Shown: piece after piece, positions 36,462-47,298 of the stretch
Numbering within the stretch: position 1 is the first letter of the stretch
Layout: each line of letters starts with the position of its first letter
Assembly (NCBI RefSeq): GCF_009729055.1
Contig: NZ_CP045484.1
Span: 310,001 to 374,000 of the forward strand
DNA length: 64,000 nucleotides
Source of the DNA: Sulfurisphaera ohwakuensis
GTDB taxonomy: Archaea > Thermoproteota > Thermoprotei_A > Sulfolobales > Sulfolobaceae
Direction: 5' to 3'
Position numbers and translations under genes: made by a program
The notes under the pieces: model-generated
Told to the model about the DNA's origin: nothing
What the model saw: the letters and a program-made list of their open reading frames with translations, nothing else
Databases searched by the model: none

Positions 36462-37274
36462 ATGATTGAGCCAAAAGAAAAGGCGAGCATAGGAATTATA
36501 GGTGGTTCAGGTTTATATGATCCACAAATACTTACTAATGTAAAAGAAATAAAGGTTTATACTCCATATGGAGAGCCTAGTGATAATATAATTCTTGGAG
36601 AACTTGAAGGTAAGAAAGTTGCATTCTTACCTAGACATGGAAGAGGCCATAGGATTCCGCCTCATAAGATTAACTATAGAGCTAATATATGGGCTTTAAA
36701 GAGTCTCGGAGCGAAATGGGTTATTGCTGTATCCGCTGTAGGAAGTCTAAGATTAGACTATAAGCCTGGTGATTTTGTAGTTCCAAATCAGTTTATCGAC
36801 ATGACCAAAGGAAGGACATATACGTTCTTTGATGGCCCTTCTGTAGCTCATGTATCAATGGCTGATCCTTTTTGTGAACATTTAAGATCTATAATCTTAG
36901 ATTCAGCAAAAGATTTAGGAATAACTACTCACGATAAAGGAACGTATATTTGCATCGAGGGACCTAGATTTTCCACTAGAGCGGAAAGTATAGTTTGGAA
37001 AGAAGTATTTAAGGCTGATATTATAGGTATGACTTTAGTTCCTGAAGTGAATTTAGCATGCGAGGCTGAAATGTGTTATAGTGTTATAGGTATGGTTACT
37101 GATTATGATGTTTTTGCTGATATTCCAGTAACTGCAGAAGAGGTAACAAAAGTTATGGCTGAAAATACTGCTAAGGTTAAAAAACTTCTTTATGAAGTTA
37201 TTAGAAGACTACCTGAAAAACCTGATGAAAGGAAGTGTTCATGTTGTCAAGCTTTAAAGACAGCTTTAGTATAA
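36462..37274 (+). CDS. mtnP: 5'-methylthioadenosine phosphorylase
   Basis: A 270-residue enzyme that splits methylthioadenosine into adenine and methylthioribose-1-phosphate. It has [12 protein letters not shown], the phosphate-binding [24 protein letters not shown], and [17 protein letters not shown]. The C-terminus carries CSCC, matching the disulfide-stabilised MTA phosphorylases of Sulfolobales. A GTG lies one codon upstream, but TTTATAC at about 36425-36431 suits a leaderless ATG at 36462. The next gene overlaps its end by about 34 nt. Confidence 0.95.
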   Translation: MIEPKEKASIGIIGGSGLYDPQILTNVKEIKVYTPYGEPSDNIILGELEGKKVAFLPRHGRGHRIPPHKINYRANIWALKSLGAKWVIAVSAVGSLRLDYKPGDFVVPNQFIDMTKGRTYTFFDGPSVAHVSMADPFCEHLRSIILDSAKDLGITTHDKGTYICIEGPRFSTRAESIVWKEVFKADIIGMTLVPEVNLACEAEMCYSVIGMVTDYDVFADIPVTAEEVTKVMAENTAKVKKLLYEVIRRLPEKPDERKCSCCQALKTALV

Positions 37275-38041
37275 GTAAAAAGATAAATTTTTATAATATT
37301 CCAGTAGAAATACCAGAGAATTTAACGTTAGTTTATGATGAAGACACAGAATTAGAAGTTTTTACCCTAGAAAGAAGTATTATCTCATTAAAAGGTACTT
37401 TCGTTAAATCAGTTAGCTTGTACGAGTTTTCGTTTTTAGAAAATCCTTATTCTGGAAGTTTTAAAGATATTGTTGTATTCGTTAATGATGATAATAAAGC
37501 TAGAATTATTCTAGATAATACATGGGCACTAGAAAATATTGGTTATTTGATTACATGTAATAGTAAAATAAAAGGAAAAGGTAATATTAAAGTTCTTTAT
37601 TTTTCTGACGAATTATGTGAGATAAATGTTTCGCTATCTCTGATCAGGAAAGTTGCTACTGAAGTTAATAATAAGCGAGCTGAGGATATAATTAAAGAGT
37701 TAGAAAATATTAATAGTTTAAACCAATGGTTATTAATGAAATTAAATGAAATAAATTTTGATAAGGAGATCTTTTTATCACCCATATTCTTTCCTGCATT
37801 AACTTTAATGAGAAAATATCTCAATAAGGATGTAAAAAGATTTTATGATATTCCTACATCTAAGGATTTGATTTTTATAACATCCGGCGTTGATTCTATA
37901 ATAGTAAGAAAGAGAGAATTTGAATTAAGAAATTCTATGTTTAATGTAAGAGAAATTCTATTAGATATAGATCCTCTTCTAGCACCAATTTATTTAATTC
38001 TTATGACATATTTATTTAAGCGAGTTAAAGGAGGATTATAA
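37241..38041 (+). CDS. Unknown protein upstream of hexaprenyl diphosphate synthase
   Basis: About 266 residues, no recognised family. The N-terminal half is beta-rich; a hydrophobic segment near the C-terminus ([15 protein letters not shown]) may be a membrane anchor followed by a basic end (KRVKGG). The frame opens with GTG at 37235, two codons before the ATG used here; both lie inside mtnP. Its last codons contain the AAAGGAGG ribosome site of the next gene, so it is translationally linked to the prenyl synthase. Confidence 0.7.
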   Translation: MLSSFKDSFSISKKINFYNIPVEIPENLTLVYDEDTELEVFTLERSIISLKGTFVKSVSLYEFSFLENPYSGSFKDIVVFVNDDNKARIILDNTWALENIGYLITCNSKIKGKGNIKVLYFSDELCEINVSLSLIRKVATEVNNKRAEDIIKELENINSLNQWLLMKLNEINFDKEIFLSPIFFPALTLMRKYLNKDVKRFYDIPTSKDLIFITSGVDSIIVRKREFELRNSMFNVREILLDIDPLLAPIYLILMTYLFKRVKGGL

Positions 38042-38042
38042 A

Positions 38043-38894
38043 GTGGATTTACTTTCTTATTGGAAAAAAAGCAAAGAGATCATTGATAAATTAGTTGACG
38101 ATTATTTAGTTGATATTAAAGATTGGCAATTATTAGAAGTTAGTAAATATATACTAAAGGATGGGAAGAGATTTAGGGGGACATTAACATTCTTATTTAC
38201 AGAAGCTCTTAATGGGGATATAAAAAATGCATATAAAGCAGCTCTTGCTTCAGAAATTCTTCATTCCGCATCCCTTGCATTGGATGATATTGTAGATTAT
38301 GATATCATTAGAAGAGGGGGAAGTTCAGCTTGGGCAATTTATACTAACAGGAAAGTTATCTTTATTACCAATTATCTAATTCCTTCAGCATTAAATATAA
38401 TCTCTACTTACGGAGAAGAAGCGTTAAAAATTAGTATACAACTATGGAAGGATACTGCTGTAGGTGCTTTAAAGGATATATTTGGTTCTCCTACAGAATA
38501 TCTTTCTACAATCGAATTAAAAACCTCTAGTTTATTTAAACTGTCAACTATGTTAGCGTCATTTGCATCCCATAGAGAAGATTTAGTGGAAGAAACTTTA
38601 GATATAGGAAAATATATAGGAATTGCTTATCAATTGGTTGATGATTATATAGATTGTGTAAAATATGAAAGAGGAGAATTAAAGGAATTAACTGGAAGCG
38701 CTAAACAGTTATATGAACTTAAAGGGAAAGAGTATAAGGAGTTTGTAAAAAAGGAGTATGAAAATGCTTTAACTAATTATTTAGATATTGTAAGAAAATT
38801 GGAAATAAGCCAAGATTTTACTGAGGCTATAATATCATTACCAACCTTTTTAACGAAGGGACTATTAAACGAAGCTGGGCTGGATAAATTATAA
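38043..38894 (+). CDS. Hexaprenyl diphosphate synthase (trans-prenyltransferase)
   Basis: A 283-residue prenyl synthase with both aspartate-rich motifs: DDIVD (first, about 78-82) and DDYID (second, about 201-205). It strongly resembles the S. solfataricus hexaprenyl diphosphate synthase (SYILKDGKRFRGTL, EILHSASLALDDIVD, NRKVIFITNYLIP), which makes the C30 side chain of caldariella-type quinones. The start is GTG behind a strong AAAGGAGG. Product length is inferred from the relative; the short synthases for membrane lipids are other genes. Confidence 0.88.
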   Translation: MDLLSYWKKSKEIIDKLVDDYLVDIKDWQLLEVSKYILKDGKRFRGTLTFLFTEALNGDIKNAYKAALASEILHSASLALDDIVDYDIIRRGGSSAWAIYTNRKVIFITNYLIPSALNIISTYGEEALKISIQLWKDTAVGALKDIFGSPTEYLSTIELKTSSLFKLSTMLASFASHREDLVEETLDIGKYIGIAYQLVDDYIDCVKYERGELKELTGSAKQLYELKGKEYKEFVKKEYENALTNYLDIVRKLEISQDFTEAIISLPTFLTKGLLNEAGLDKL

Positions 38895-38909
38895 AAAGTC
38901 TTCTATCGA

Positions 38910-39815
38910 GTGTTCACTTGGTGGATAGATATTAGAATAGCAGTTATTCATGAATCTCAAAAAATTACAGAGTCAGCTAAGCAACTTCTTCTAGAGATAA
39001 AGAACTCAGGACATACACCAATATATATTAGAATTTCCAAATTAAATCCTATAATAACTAAGGACGGTTTAGAATTTAGTTACGGAGGAAAAAGAATAGA
39101 TTTAGAAGGGGCAGTAATAAGGAACTTAGGGTTCATATCTTCAACAGAACAGTTAATGAAAAGGTTCGATACTCTCAAAGCCCTTGAAAGTAGTGGTGTT
39201 ACATTAATAAATTCACCGGACTCCATGTTTATCGCAAGAGATAAGTTTAACAGTTTATTAAAACTAAAGATGGCTAAAGTACCAGTTCCAGATACTACTA
39301 TAGTAGAAGATCCCTTTGAGGTGATGAGACTTGTTAATGAATGGAAAGATGTTGTAATAAAACCCGTTATAGGTAGTCTAGGACTTGGTTCAGTAAGAGT
39401 TTCTGATCCAGATATAGCGTTTAGAGTGGCAAAAGCAATATTATCTGTTAATCAACCAGTTTATGTTCAGAAATATGTTGATAAGCCAGAAAGAGATATA
39501 AGAGTGTTCGTTGTAGGTAACTCAATACTAGGAAGTGTATATAGAATTAATAAATCTTCATGGAAAACTAATGTAGCACAAGGGTCTCTTACTCAAGTCC
39601 TCTTACCAAATCATGAACTTGAAGAATTGTCACTTAAAGCAGTTAAAGCATTGAAATTAGATTATGCAGGGATAGATATCGTAGAAGATAAGGATGGCAG
39701 TTATAAGGTTATCGAAGTAAATGCTGCTCCTCTTTGGAAAGGATTTTACGAAGCTACACATATTAATCCTGCAAAATATATAATTGAATATCTCATTAAA
39801 AAAATTAGGAAATGA
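38910..39815 (+). CDS. RimK/LysX-like ATP-grasp ligase
   Basis: A 301-residue ATP-grasp protein: an N-terminal pre-ATP domain ([19 protein letters not shown]), then [21 protein letters not shown], the ATP loop [18 protein letters not shown] and the metal-binding end [24 protein letters not shown]. Family members add amino acids such as glutamate to proteins or cofactors (RimK, LysX, MptN). It is in an operon-like run with the hexaprenyl synthase. The substrate is not evident. The start is GTG. The stop codon TGA (39813-39815) lies inside box C of the downstream sRNA. Confidence 0.85.
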   Translation: MFTWWIDIRIAVIHESQKITESAKQLLLEIKNSGHTPIYIRISKLNPIITKDGLEFSYGGKRIDLEGAVIRNLGFISSTEQLMKRFDTLKALESSGVTLINSPDSMFIARDKFNSLLKLKMAKVPVPDTTIVEDPFEVMRLVNEWKDVVIKPVIGSLGLGSVRVSDPDIAFRVAKAILSVNQPVYVQKYVDKPERDIRVFVVGNSILGSVYRINKSSWKTNVAQGSLTQVLLPNHELEELSLKAVKALKLDYAGIDIVEDKDGSYKVIEVNAAPLWKGFYEATHINPAKYIIEYLIKKIRK

Positions 39816-39864
39816 AGAATAATAAACCGGCTGAAAACATGATGAAGAGCTTTCGCACGGATTA
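39808..39864 (+). ncRNA. Candidate C/D-box guide sRNA after the RimK-like gene
   Basis: The parts are: box C AUGAAGA (39812-39818, one change from RUGAUGA), a 12-nt guide (39819-39830), D' CUGA (39831-39834), a 4-nt spacer, perfect box C' AUGAUGA (39839-39845), a 12-nt guide (39846-39857), then CGGA (39858-39861) as a degenerate box D. The 12/12 spacing equals that of the sRNA near 5.3 kb. The guides are AUAAUAAACCGG and AGAGCUUUCGCA; targets were not identified. It fills the gap between two convergent genes. The imperfect C and D boxes lower confidence. Confidence 0.6.
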
Positions 39865-40317
39865 AGTAAAGTCTATTGTCTTCATTTCTTTAATTGTTCT
39901 TAACACAAACATGGTATAAGTTGAGGTTACTCCATCCATATTACCTATTTTATCCAATATTGTTGCAAGTTCTTCTCTGCTTTTTACTCTAACTTTTAAT
40001 AATGCATAATATTCACCAGTCACGTCAAATATTTCATATATTTCCTTGAACTCATATATCTTTTTCAATATTTGTTCGTATTTTTTTGGATCTGCTTTAA
40101 TTAATACAAAAGCTACAACATTGTAACCTATTTTTTCTGGGTCAACATCTACATAAAATCCTTTTATTATACCATTTTCCCTTAATCTCTTAATTCTAAT
40201 ATGTATTGTAGACTCACTTAGATTAAGCATTTTAGCAATCTTAGAAAAAGGTGTCCTAGCATCTTCTTGAAGAATTTTTAAGATTTTTTTATCTATATCA
40301 TCAAGGAAATATGTCAT
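39862..40317 (-). CDS. Lrp/AsnC-family transcription regulator
   Basis: A 151-residue feast/famine regulator. The N-terminal HTH ([49 protein letters not shown], about 6-55) is followed by a RAM domain (about 65-140) with [19 protein letters not shown]. Such proteins bind DNA as dimers and octamers and respond to amino acids. It overlaps the flavoprotein gene upstream by 4 nt, so that operon, and perhaps the membrane protein gene before it, may be under its control. The effector is unknown. Confidence 0.92.
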   Translation of the reverse strand: MTYFLDDIDKKILKILQEDARTPFSKIAKMLNLSESTIHIRIKRLRENGIIKGFYVDVDPEKIGYNVVAFVLIKADPKKYEQILKKIYEFKEIYEIFDVTGEYYALLKVRVKSREELATILDKIGNMDGVTSTYTMFVLRTIKEMKTIDFT

Positions 40318-41309
40318 ATAATCATCCTCCCAAATAATTTAATGATATCAAATGAATCGAAATCACCGATAGCAACTTTTAAGACTAGATTAGGATCACT
40401 TTTTGTCATAATTCTAGATAGTCCCTTTAAACTCATATATCCTTTTTTAACGCCATGAACAATTTTAGCTTGAGTTTGGATGGTCCAATATAATTTGCTT
40501 TTTTTAAACTCCCTCTCGAAATTTTTCTCATTGAGCAATGAATCTGCTAAGAGTTTTGCTGATATTATTGAGGGTCTAATTCCTTCTCCAGTTAGAGGAT
40601 ATACAGTGCCTAAGGCTTCACCTATAAATCTCCCGTTTAATCTCTCTTCTAGAATACCAAAATCTGATACTCTTGCTCCATGAAAATTGAGTATTTTTCC
40701 CTTTAAAATTCTCTTTATTCTCTCTTTAAGAAAGGGTATATCAGCCCATCCCCCAATTCCAATTTTACTTCCATTTTCGTCTGGAAATATCCATGCATAA
40801 CCTAATAAATCACTATAGAAATAAAATTCTACTATTTCTTTATCTATTTGGTAATCAGTTATATATTGAATGGCGGGAATTGTGTTATCTTTAGGTAATG
40901 AGTAATGACCGTTAGCATAAATCATTTTGTCTGCAATTATTTTTGTTCCTTCTGTAGTAAAATACTCGCCATCTTTTTCTATTATTTTTATGTTATATTT
41001 TACCTCTACTTTTTCAGCAATATTCTTAAGAAAAATTGGCTTATTTATTATATATCCTAACTTTTTATTTACTCGAATATCATGTACTAGTTTATCATCA
41101 AGGTATATCCTAAATCCTTTTATTTCACTTATAATAGCCTCTTTAGTTATTGGTACATAATCTTCAATACCAGAAATTAATCCCCATGCACATGGTTTCA
41201 GACCTACATCATTAAGTCCTTCATAGACTGTAACGTTATATTTGGTACCCTTTAAGAACCATGCTAATGCTAATCCCGCAGGACCTGCCCCTATTACACC
41301 AATATCCAT
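40314..41309 (-). CDS. Geranylgeranyl-reductase-family flavoprotein (second copy)
   Basis: A 331-residue FAD protein. It has the dinucleotide site [17 protein letters not shown] (3-19), YANGHY in the middle and [29 protein letters not shown], the GD...P..GxG-type FAD site of the family. It is shorter than the main GGR at 43.2 kb and quite different in sequence. Relatives reduce double bonds in isoprenoid chains of lipids or quinones, or halogenate and hydroxylate small molecules. The nearby prenyl synthase makes a quinone or lipid substrate plausible. Coupled to the Lrp gene by a 4-nt overlap. Confidence 0.82.
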   Translation of the reverse strand: MDIGVIGAGPAGLALAWFLKGTKYNVTVYEGLNDVGLKPCAWGLISGIEDYVPITKEAIISEIKGFRIYLDDKLVHDIRVNKKLGYIINKPIFLKNIAEKVEVKYNIKIIEKDGEYFTTEGTKIIADKMIYANGHYSLPKDNTIPAIQYITDYQIDKEIVEFYFYSDLLGYAWIFPDENGSKIGIGGWADIPFLKERIKRILKGKILNFHGARVSDFGILEERLNGRFIGEALGTVYPLTGEGIRPSIISAKLLADSLLNEKNFEREFKKSKLYWTIQTQAKIVHGVKKGYMSLKGLSRIMTKSDPNLVLKVAIGDFDSFDIIKLFGRMII

Positions 41310-41315
41310 TTAATT

Positions 41316-41816
41316 TCACTTCCTAAGATAGAGTAATATTAGTATTCCTACTATAATCGTTCCAGAATATAATATAATTAATTGATAAAAGTTTGCTAAG
41401 TATCTTCCTATTATAGCTCCTATAATTAGAACGAGTAAGAATGCAACATAACCATTACCAAAAGTTAAAAGATTTCTAGATATAAGCTTAGATATAAATG
41501 GCTTTATTGAAATTATAAATTGAAATATAAAGGGTAAGACGTAAATAAGTCCTACTATAGCAAAAAGTCTAGGTTTCACTGGTAGAGCAAAGAAAATTCC
41601 TAATGTGATTCCCAGTGCATAAACCCCAGAAAAATATAGGCCAACTATTCTACTTTTGAGTGTGGTCCAAGTCTTATATGTTGTCATTATGTATATTACG
41701 ATGGCTAAATCTATGGTTGATAGGGCTACAAAGGCTGGAAAATTTAGCAAATATGCTGGAATAATAGGTAAGGCTATTAATAATATAGAAATTAATATTA
41801 ATGTGGCTGTATTCAA
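41316..41816 (-). CDS. Membrane protein, about five helices, unknown
   Basis: A 166-residue hydrophobic protein with segments at about 3-20, 25-44, 57-76, 83-103 and 120-160 (the last probably two helices). No charged motif, cofactor site or family is recognised. It starts the operon that continues with the flavoprotein and the Lrp regulator (6-nt gap), which hints at a membrane lipid or quinone context. Confidence 0.72.
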   Translation of the reverse strand: MNTATLILISILLIALPIIPAYLLNFPAFVALSTIDLAIVIYIMTTYKTWTTLKSRIVGLYFSGVYALGITLGIFFALPVKPRLFAIVGLIYVLPFIFQFIISIKPFISKLISRNLLTFGNGYVAFLLVLIIGAIIGRYLANFYQLIILYSGTIIVGILILLYLRK

Positions 41817-41924
41817 CTTAGCTCATAACTATACCTTAATACTAAATATAAAATTCTAATGCTAATGGTTATTACGAAAAGATAATATAGCATTTGAATC
41901 AAATAATCTAAAGGTGAAGAGAGT

Positions 41925-42464
41925 TTGAAGCTACTAGTAATGGGGAATATTAGATTTCCAGAGCCTCATGTAGAAAGTACATTATCTTCCATAATCAAGA
42001 AAGAGGAACCAGAAACAATAGTTTTAGATGGGGATACAACACAGTGTTACTGGGATTATGAATGTCCAAGGGTAATTGATGTTCTTTATGTTATAAGAAG
42101 TTTAGCTCCTTGGGCACAAATTGTCTATATTCAAGGAGACATGGATCCTCATGCAATTAAGTGTATTATGGCAGAACCAAGATATAGGGAAGAGATAATA
42201 GCTACTACAACATATATTGCTGAAGTTTCATCTACTAAATATTTCATACTTCATGGTCATCAAGGCGATATCGACCAGTTAAGACGAAGTATATCTGCAG
42301 GCCCTTGGGACTGGTTAGTTGTTGCCCAACATAAAAGATTAGAAATAGATAAATTAGCAAGAGTTATTTATATAGGTGGTGTAACAAAAGAGTTCCCGCC
42401 TGAGGCAAGAGGATACCTTGTTATAACTGATTCTACTCACTATATAAGACAAATCAGGAGCTAA
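41925..42464 (+). CDS. Calcineurin-like (YfcE-type) metallophosphoesterase
   Basis: A 179-residue protein with the outline of small phosphoesterases: VMGNIRFPE at the start, then [14 protein letters not shown] (GD-type metal ligand), [12 protein letters not shown] (like GNHD) and [13 protein letters not shown] (GHTH-like). Some ligands differ from the classical pattern: the first D-x-H is replaced by G-N-I-R, so activity is uncertain. The start is TTG with GGTGA about 10 nt upstream. Its 3' end overlaps the convergent 79-residue gene by 11 nt. Confidence 0.75.
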   Translation: MKLLVMGNIRFPEPHVESTLSSIIKKEEPETIVLDGDTTQCYWDYECPRVIDVLYVIRSLAPWAQIVYIQGDMDPHAIKCIMAEPRYREEIIATTTYIAEVSSTKYFILHGHQGDIDQLRRSISAGPWDWLVVAQHKRLEIDKLARVIYIGGVTKEFPPEARGYLVITDSTHYIRQIRS

Positions 42465-42693
42465 CACCCATTATTGCATTCTTAACTAGTTTGTAAATCT
42501 TCACATTGTAAAACTCTTCGATTATCTCATCCTTACTTTTCCCTGTTTCCCAAACTTTATAATTATCAATGAAAATTTCATTTCTATTAGATTTAGAGAA
42601 GAATATCTCTTTTTCTCCTTTTAATCTTCTTAGAATACCTATAACAGATAGTAGCTCCTTATCTATTTTTTCATATAAGACTTGAATTATCAT
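42454..42693 (-). CDS. Small unknown protein (79 residues)
   Basis: A short charged protein, partly helical at both ends ([19 protein letters not shown] and [24 protein letters not shown]) with a beta-like middle. No family is recognised. It has a free upstream region of 105 nt shared with a divergent gene, so it could be expressed independently. Confidence 0.55.
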   Translation of the reverse strand: MIIQVLYEKIDKELLSVIGILRRLKGEKEIFFSKSNRNEIFIDNYKVWETGKSKDEIIEEFYNVKIYKLVKNAIMGVSS

Positions 42694-42798
42694 AATATAT
42701 TATATTCTCTCATATCCATTATATGGGCTAACTAGTTATACCTAGTATTTTCAAATCCAAACGAAAATCACTAATACTTTACATTTCTACAATAAAAT

Positions 42799-43179
42799 AT
42801 GCAGTATAAAAATATTCTTACATTAATATCTGTAAATAATGATAATTTCGAAAATTATTTTAGAAAAATATTTTTGGATGTGAGAAGTAGTGGAAGTAAA
42901 AAAACTACTATTAACGTTTTTACTGAAATACAATACCCAGAACTAGTAACGCTTATAAGAGAAGCACTACTTGAAAACATAGATATTGGGTATGAGTTAT
43001 TCTTATGGAAGAAAAACGAGGTGGATATTTTTTTAAAAAATCTGGAGAAATCTGAAGTCGATGGTTTACTAGTTTATTGTGATGATGAAAACAAAGTTTT
43101 TATGTCAAAAATAGTAGATAATCTTCCTACTGCTATAAAAAGAAATTTAATAAAAGATTTTTGCAGAAAACTTTCATAA
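42799..43179 (+). CDS. Unknown protein (126 residues)
   Basis: No recognised family. Alternating strands and helices ([19 protein letters not shown] ... [21 protein letters not shown] ... [15 protein letters not shown]) suggest a small alpha/beta domain. The ATG at 42799 is preceded by TACAATAAAAT. It lies 58 nt before ggr on the same strand; ggr appears to have its own TATA box. Confidence 0.62.
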   Translation: MQYKNILTLISVNNDNFENYFRKIFLDVRSSGSKKTTINVFTEIQYPELVTLIREALLENIDIGYELFLWKKNEVDIFLKNLEKSEVDGLLVYCDDENKVFMSKIVDNLPTAIKRNLIKDFCRKLS

Positions 43180-43216
43180 ACAGAATACTGTAGATAGTTT
43201 TTTAATTATTAATAGA

Positions 43217-43237
43217 GAGTATAAATACCGATTTGGT
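43217..43237 (+). promoter_or_regulatory. TATA promoter of geranylgeranyl reductase
   Basis: GAGTATAAATACCG at about 43217-43230 is a strong archaeal TATA element. The TTG start at 43238 is close behind it, so the leader must be very short or absent. Confidence 0.5.
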
Positions 43238-44599
43238 TTGAAGGAGTTAAAATATGATGTACTCATTATTGGAGGAGGTTTTGCCGGAGCATCAACAGCT
43301 TTTCATTTGGCTGGAAAAGGATTAAAAGTGCTATTAGTTGATAGCAAACCGTGGAATAGAATTGGAGATAAACCATGTGGTGATGCAGTAAGTAAGGCGC
43401 ATTTCGATAGGCTTGGAATGCCTTATCCTAAAGGTGAAGAATTAGAGAATAAGATTAGCGGTATAAAACTGTATAGTCCAGATATGAAAACTGTATGGAC
43501 TGTAAATGGAGAAGGATTTGAGCTAAATGCTCCTCTTTATAATCAACGAATACTTAGAGAAGCTGAGAGTAAAGGCGTAGAAATATGGGATCAAACTACT
43601 GCGATGAAACCATTGTTTGAAAACGGCTTTGTTAAAGGTGCAGTATTATATAATAGAAGAAGCAATGAGGAAGTTGCTGTATATTCGAAAGTTTTAGTTG
43701 ATGCAACGGGATATTCAAGAAGTGTAAGAAGCAAATTACCGCAAGAATTACCTATTGCAGAAGATCTAGATGAAAAAGATGCTGATATTGCGTATAGAGA
43801 GGTATTATTAACTAGAGATGACATTGAAGATCACGATTACCTGAGAATTTTCGTTACACAGAAAGCTTCTCCTGGCGGATACTGGTGGTATTTTCCTAAA
43901 GGCAAGAATAAAGTTAATGTAGGACTAGGTATTCAGGGGGGAATGGGTTATCCTAGTGTTCATGTCTTTTACCAAAAATATTTAGACTCATATGCCCCAG
44001 ATGTTGACAAATCAAGGCTTTTAGTTAAAGGAGGGGCTTTAGTTCCAACAAGAAGACCATTATATACAATGGTGTGGAATGGTATTATAGCTGTTGGAGA
44101 TTCTGCATATACTGTAAATCCAGTTCACGGAGGAGGGAAGGGTTCAGCCATGATATCCGGTTATTGTGCAGCTAAAACTATACTTAATGCTTTTGAAAAA
44201 GGTGACTTTTCAGCTCAAGGATTATGGGATATGAATATATGTTATATAAATGAATATGGAGCAAAACAAGCTAGCCTTGATATATTTAGAAGATTTTTAC
44301 AGAAACTCAGTGATGATGATATAAACTATGGAATGAACAAGAAAGTTCTAAAAGAGGAGGATTTACTTGAAGCAAGTGAAAAAGGTGATCTTCACTTATC
44401 AGTAGCGGAAAAAGCTATGAGGATAATTGCAGGATTAGGTAGACCTTCTCTATTAATGAAATTAAAAACAGTAGCAGAATACATGAAAAATATTAAGCAA
44501 TTATATTACAATTATCCTAGATCCCCATCTGGCTTACAAATATGGAAAACCCAAGTTGATAGATTAATCTCAGAATTTAATATGAACATTAGTAAGTAA
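43238..44599 (+). CDS. ggr: Geranylgeranyl reductase (archaeal lipid saturation)
   Basis: A 453-residue FAD enzyme nearly identical in plan to the characterised GGR of Sulfolobus acidocaldarius, which reduces the double bonds of geranylgeranyl chains in tetraether lipid synthesis. It has the FAD site [18 protein letters not shown] (6-23), [14 protein letters not shown] with the conserved cysteine, [11 protein letters not shown] (the active-site motif) and [22 protein letters not shown]. The start is TTG. The 3' end overlaps the convergent DUF2070 gene by 30 nt. Confidence 0.95.
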   Translation: MKELKYDVLIIGGGFAGASTAFHLAGKGLKVLLVDSKPWNRIGDKPCGDAVSKAHFDRLGMPYPKGEELENKISGIKLYSPDMKTVWTVNGEGFELNAPLYNQRILREAESKGVEIWDQTTAMKPLFENGFVKGAVLYNRRSNEEVAVYSKVLVDATGYSRSVRSKLPQELPIAEDLDEKDADIAYREVLLTRDDIEDHDYLRIFVTQKASPGGYWWYFPKGKNKVNVGLGIQGGMGYPSVHVFYQKYLDSYAPDVDKSRLLVKGGALVPTRRPLYTMVWNGIIAVGDSAYTVNPVHGGGKGSAMISGYCAAKTILNAFEKGDFSAQGLWDMNICYINEYGAKQASLDIFRRFLQKLSDDDINYGMNKKVLKEEDLLEASEKGDLHLSVAEKAMRIIAGLGRPSLLMKLKTVAEYMKNIKQLYYNYPRSPSGLQIWKTQVDRLISEFNMNISK

Positions 44600-46171
44600 A
44601 ATAAAAATTATAGTAAGGATAAAAGGTGTAACTAAAGGAATCCAAAACGTTTTCATTGTATACCCTCCTACTTCTTCTAGTGCATTTACCATTAATGATA
44701 TAATTGATCCTAGTATTTTAACCCCTTTTATTTCTATTCCTTTAAAAGATATAGTGGTTTTTAATGCTTGGCTTTTGGCTTTTAATGTTAATTCAAGCGC
44801 TTTTTCCACTAATTGCTCACATGGTTGGGCTGGGATGTAAAGATCTCCAAAAACTGTACCAGTACAACTATGATCGTCTGGCGTTACAAGTATGGGATAG
44901 TTAACTACACCTTTCAGTTTTTCTCTGATTTTTACGGTCAGATTCGGATCAGCATTGTTTGAGTAAATATAAATTATGCTAAGATCTTTCTCTCCATCAG
45001 ATATGTAAGTAACTCTAATTCTGTTATCGCATAAACCTTCACAGTCTTTGACCTTATCTTCAGCATACCCTACAATAAAAGGCTTTTCTTCTCCTTTTTC
45101 TTTTATACTTTTTAGTATACCATTAGTTATACATGAATAAGTATTAGAAGGTAATTCTCTCTCTAGGTATTCGTTATGGCAATCAACTATATAATTTCCA
45201 GTATTTACTATAAAATTCCACAGTTTCAAGGGTAGGTCATCAATACCGTAGCTAGGTCTTTGTACGAGTGATAAGCTTTTATCACCAAAATCTAGAGTGA
45301 CGCCAGAAAATTCACCGCACGTCCATTCTTTTATACCGTAGAATTTAAGAGAAACCCAATTATCAGCTTTTTTCTCCTCATCTGAAATTAATTTAGCTAT
45401 GGCTTTAGATTGTGTTGATGTTGCTAAATCTATCTCATGACTTCCTGGGCCATGGAAAATTAAGTTATTTGGATTCTCTGACTCTAGTTGATAGATAAAT
45501 TTGCTACTTCCTATATCTCCAGAGATGCCATAATGAATTTTTGGTAAAACAAAATAGATATTATTCACTTTGAAGATACCTATATGAATGGCTGATTTAA
45601 TTGATATATCTTGCAAGAACTTTTCTAATTGCTTAGAATCTTTTTTTATTATGTTGGCCAAAAAAGGTCTTAGAATTTGTAGTGATTTAATCCCAGTTAT
45701 TTTTTCGCCTTTCTTATTAATTAAGTGAATGTAATAGTAAAAAACCAAGGAGATCATTACTATATATATAACGTTAAGATAAGTTATGTGAAATGCTATT
45801 GATGCAAAATTTATTGCTAGTATAATAAGTGATGATTTTAATTCGCTTGTTCTTGGTAATAATGTATAACCTATGAGTGGTGAGAAAAGAGTTAATGCGT
45901 AATAATAATACCCTATAATTATATAAGAAAATATAATATAGAAGAATGCAGTCAAATCTATGAAAAAGAAAATTAACTTTTTTTCAGTTATGAATAATAT
46001 TGATAATAATGTAAAATATATTATAAATGATACTAAATATAACAATCCTATTTCTATGCTTCTTATTATCACTATAGCTGATTCAAACGTTGCAAGTCCT
46101 GAGAGAATCTTCATGTCTGGTAAGCTTTTTAATTTAGAGTAGTACTTTCTCGTAATAGCTTCAGAATCCAC
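44570..46171 (-). CDS. DUF2070 membrane protein
   Basis: An archaeal DUF2070 protein: about six N-terminal membrane helices (to about residue 165) and a large soluble C-terminal domain with [19 protein letters not shown] and [19 protein letters not shown], which contain conserved His and Asp residues, then a final membrane helix. The open frame extends to 46339, but that would cross the divergent gene at 46201; the GTG at 46171, directly before [13 protein letters not shown], is the sensible start (533 residues). The function is unknown. Confidence 0.83.
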   Translation of the reverse strand: MDSEAITRKYYSKLKSLPDMKILSGLATFESAIVIIRSIEIGLLYLVSFIIYFTLLSILFITEKKLIFFFIDLTAFFYIIFSYIIIGYYYYALTLFSPLIGYTLLPRTSELKSSLIILAINFASIAFHITYLNVIYIVMISLVFYYYIHLINKKGEKITGIKSLQILRPFLANIIKKDSKQLEKFLQDISIKSAIHIGIFKVNNIYFVLPKIHYGISGDIGSSKFIYQLESENPNNLIFHGPGSHEIDLATSTQSKAIAKLISDEEKKADNWVSLKFYGIKEWTCGEFSGVTLDFGDKSLSLVQRPSYGIDDLPLKLWNFIVNTGNYIVDCHNEYLERELPSNTYSCITNGILKSIKEKGEEKPFIVGYAEDKVKDCEGLCDNRIRVTYISDGEKDLSIIYIYSNNADPNLTVKIREKLKGVVNYPILVTPDDHSCTGTVFGDLYIPAQPCEQLVEKALELTLKAKSQALKTTISFKGIEIKGVKILGSIISLMVNALEEVGGYTMKTFWIPLVTPFILTIIFILLTNVHIKF

Positions 46172-46200
46172 GGTTAAATAGAGTAAATTGGGGGGTTTAA

Positions 46201-46485
46201 ATGCTATTGACAAATGAAATGTTGAATGCCAAAAAAGTAGTCCATTATAAAAAAGAGGAATGCGATATTTATATAATAGAGAAAAATGACGAGAATTATG
46301 TAATAGGAATTTATAGAGGTAATAATACCATTTACGCAAAAGTTACGTTACCTTTTGTTAGATGGGATTGCGAGAGTATACTTTATTATCCTTTTGGATA
46401 TTTTGTGTTTGCTGAGGACGAAAATAAGCTAATAGAAAAAATAAAGATAAAAATGAACGAGTTGAAGTCCAATGTTATTGGATGA
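46201..46485 (+). CDS. Small unknown protein (94 residues)
   Basis: A small protein with beta-rich sequence ([43 protein letters not shown]) and a helical end. No family is recognised. Its ATG is 30 nt from the divergent DUF2070 start, and its 3' end overlaps the HAD phosphatase by 14 nt, which supports it as a real gene. Confidence 0.65.
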   Translation: MLLTNEMLNAKKVVHYKKEECDIYIIEKNDENYVIGIYRGNNTIYAKVTLPFVRWDCESILYYPFGYFVFAEDENKLIEKIKIKMNELKSNVIG

Positions 46486-47266
46486 TTATGAACTTATAAT
46501 AAGTGATGTAGATGGAGTCTTGGTCAGAGAAGGAGAACCTATATGGAGTAATATTGTAGCAATCAAGAAAATTATAGAAAGAGGTAAAAAAGTATTATTA
46601 ATTACTAATAATTCTGGTTTTAGTAGGGTGATTTTATCTAGACAATTAAATTATTTAGGAGTAAAGATAGAGCCTAAAGATATTATAACTAGTGGGACTG
46701 CAGCAGCAATTTATCTTAAGGAAAGGACTGATGTGAAAACTGTTTTTGTTGTGGGTGAAGAAGGACTAATCGAGGAACTAAAAAATTTTAATTTTAGAAT
46801 AATTAGCTCAAATGAAGTAGAAGAGGAAATACCAGATGCAGTAGTTTTAGGTTTAGATAGATTAAGTACATACGAAAAATTATCTACAGCAATGAGGTGT
46901 ATTTACAAAGGTTCTAAGTTTATAGTTACAAATATGGATAGGCTTTGGCCTTCTAAGGATGGTTTAAAATTAGGAGCCGGGGCATTAGCGTCTGCTATAA
47001 TTTACGCACTTCAACGAGAGCCTGACTTTATAGCAGGTAAACCAAATACTTGGATTATAGAAATAGCATTGAAATTATCTGGCATAAATAATTTGAATAA
47101 AGCTGTTATAATTGGTGATCAATTAGAGACTGATATAAAAATGGGTATTAATGCTGGTGTAGATACAATTTTGGTTTTAACTGGTATATCTTCGATAAAA
47201 GATATTGAGAGAACAAATATTAAACCTAAGTTTGTAGTAAACTCTCTAAATGAAATTGTGAAATAA
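46472..47266 (+). CDS. HAD-superfamily phosphatase (NagD/PNPase IIA type)
   Basis: A 264-residue HAD hydrolase. Motif I is [15 protein letters not shown] (nucleophile D), motif II is [11 protein letters not shown], motif III is near K194 in AGKPNTW, and motif IV is [17 protein letters not shown]. The IIA cap lies between II and III. It resembles archaeal p-nitrophenyl phosphatases. The natural substrate is unknown; sugar phosphates or nucleotides are typical. Confidence 0.9.
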   Translation: MLLDDYELIISDVDGVLVREGEPIWSNIVAIKKIIERGKKVLLITNNSGFSRVILSRQLNYLGVKIEPKDIITSGTAAAIYLKERTDVKTVFVVGEEGLIEELKNFNFRIISSNEVEEEIPDAVVLGLDRLSTYEKLSTAMRCIYKGSKFIVTNMDRLWPSKDGLKLGAGALASAIIYALQREPDFIAGKPNTWIIEIALKLSGINNLNKAVIIGDQLETDIKMGINAGVDTILVLTGISSIKDIERTNIKPKFVVNSLNEIVK

Positions 47267-47298
47267 AGGTTTTTTAGTCAAAATATGCATTTACTCAT

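Noticed and set aside
44570-46339. Longer DUF2070 start at 46339
   Set aside because: It would cross the divergent gene at 46201 and its promoter, and the extra residues do not look like the family; GTG 46171 fits better.
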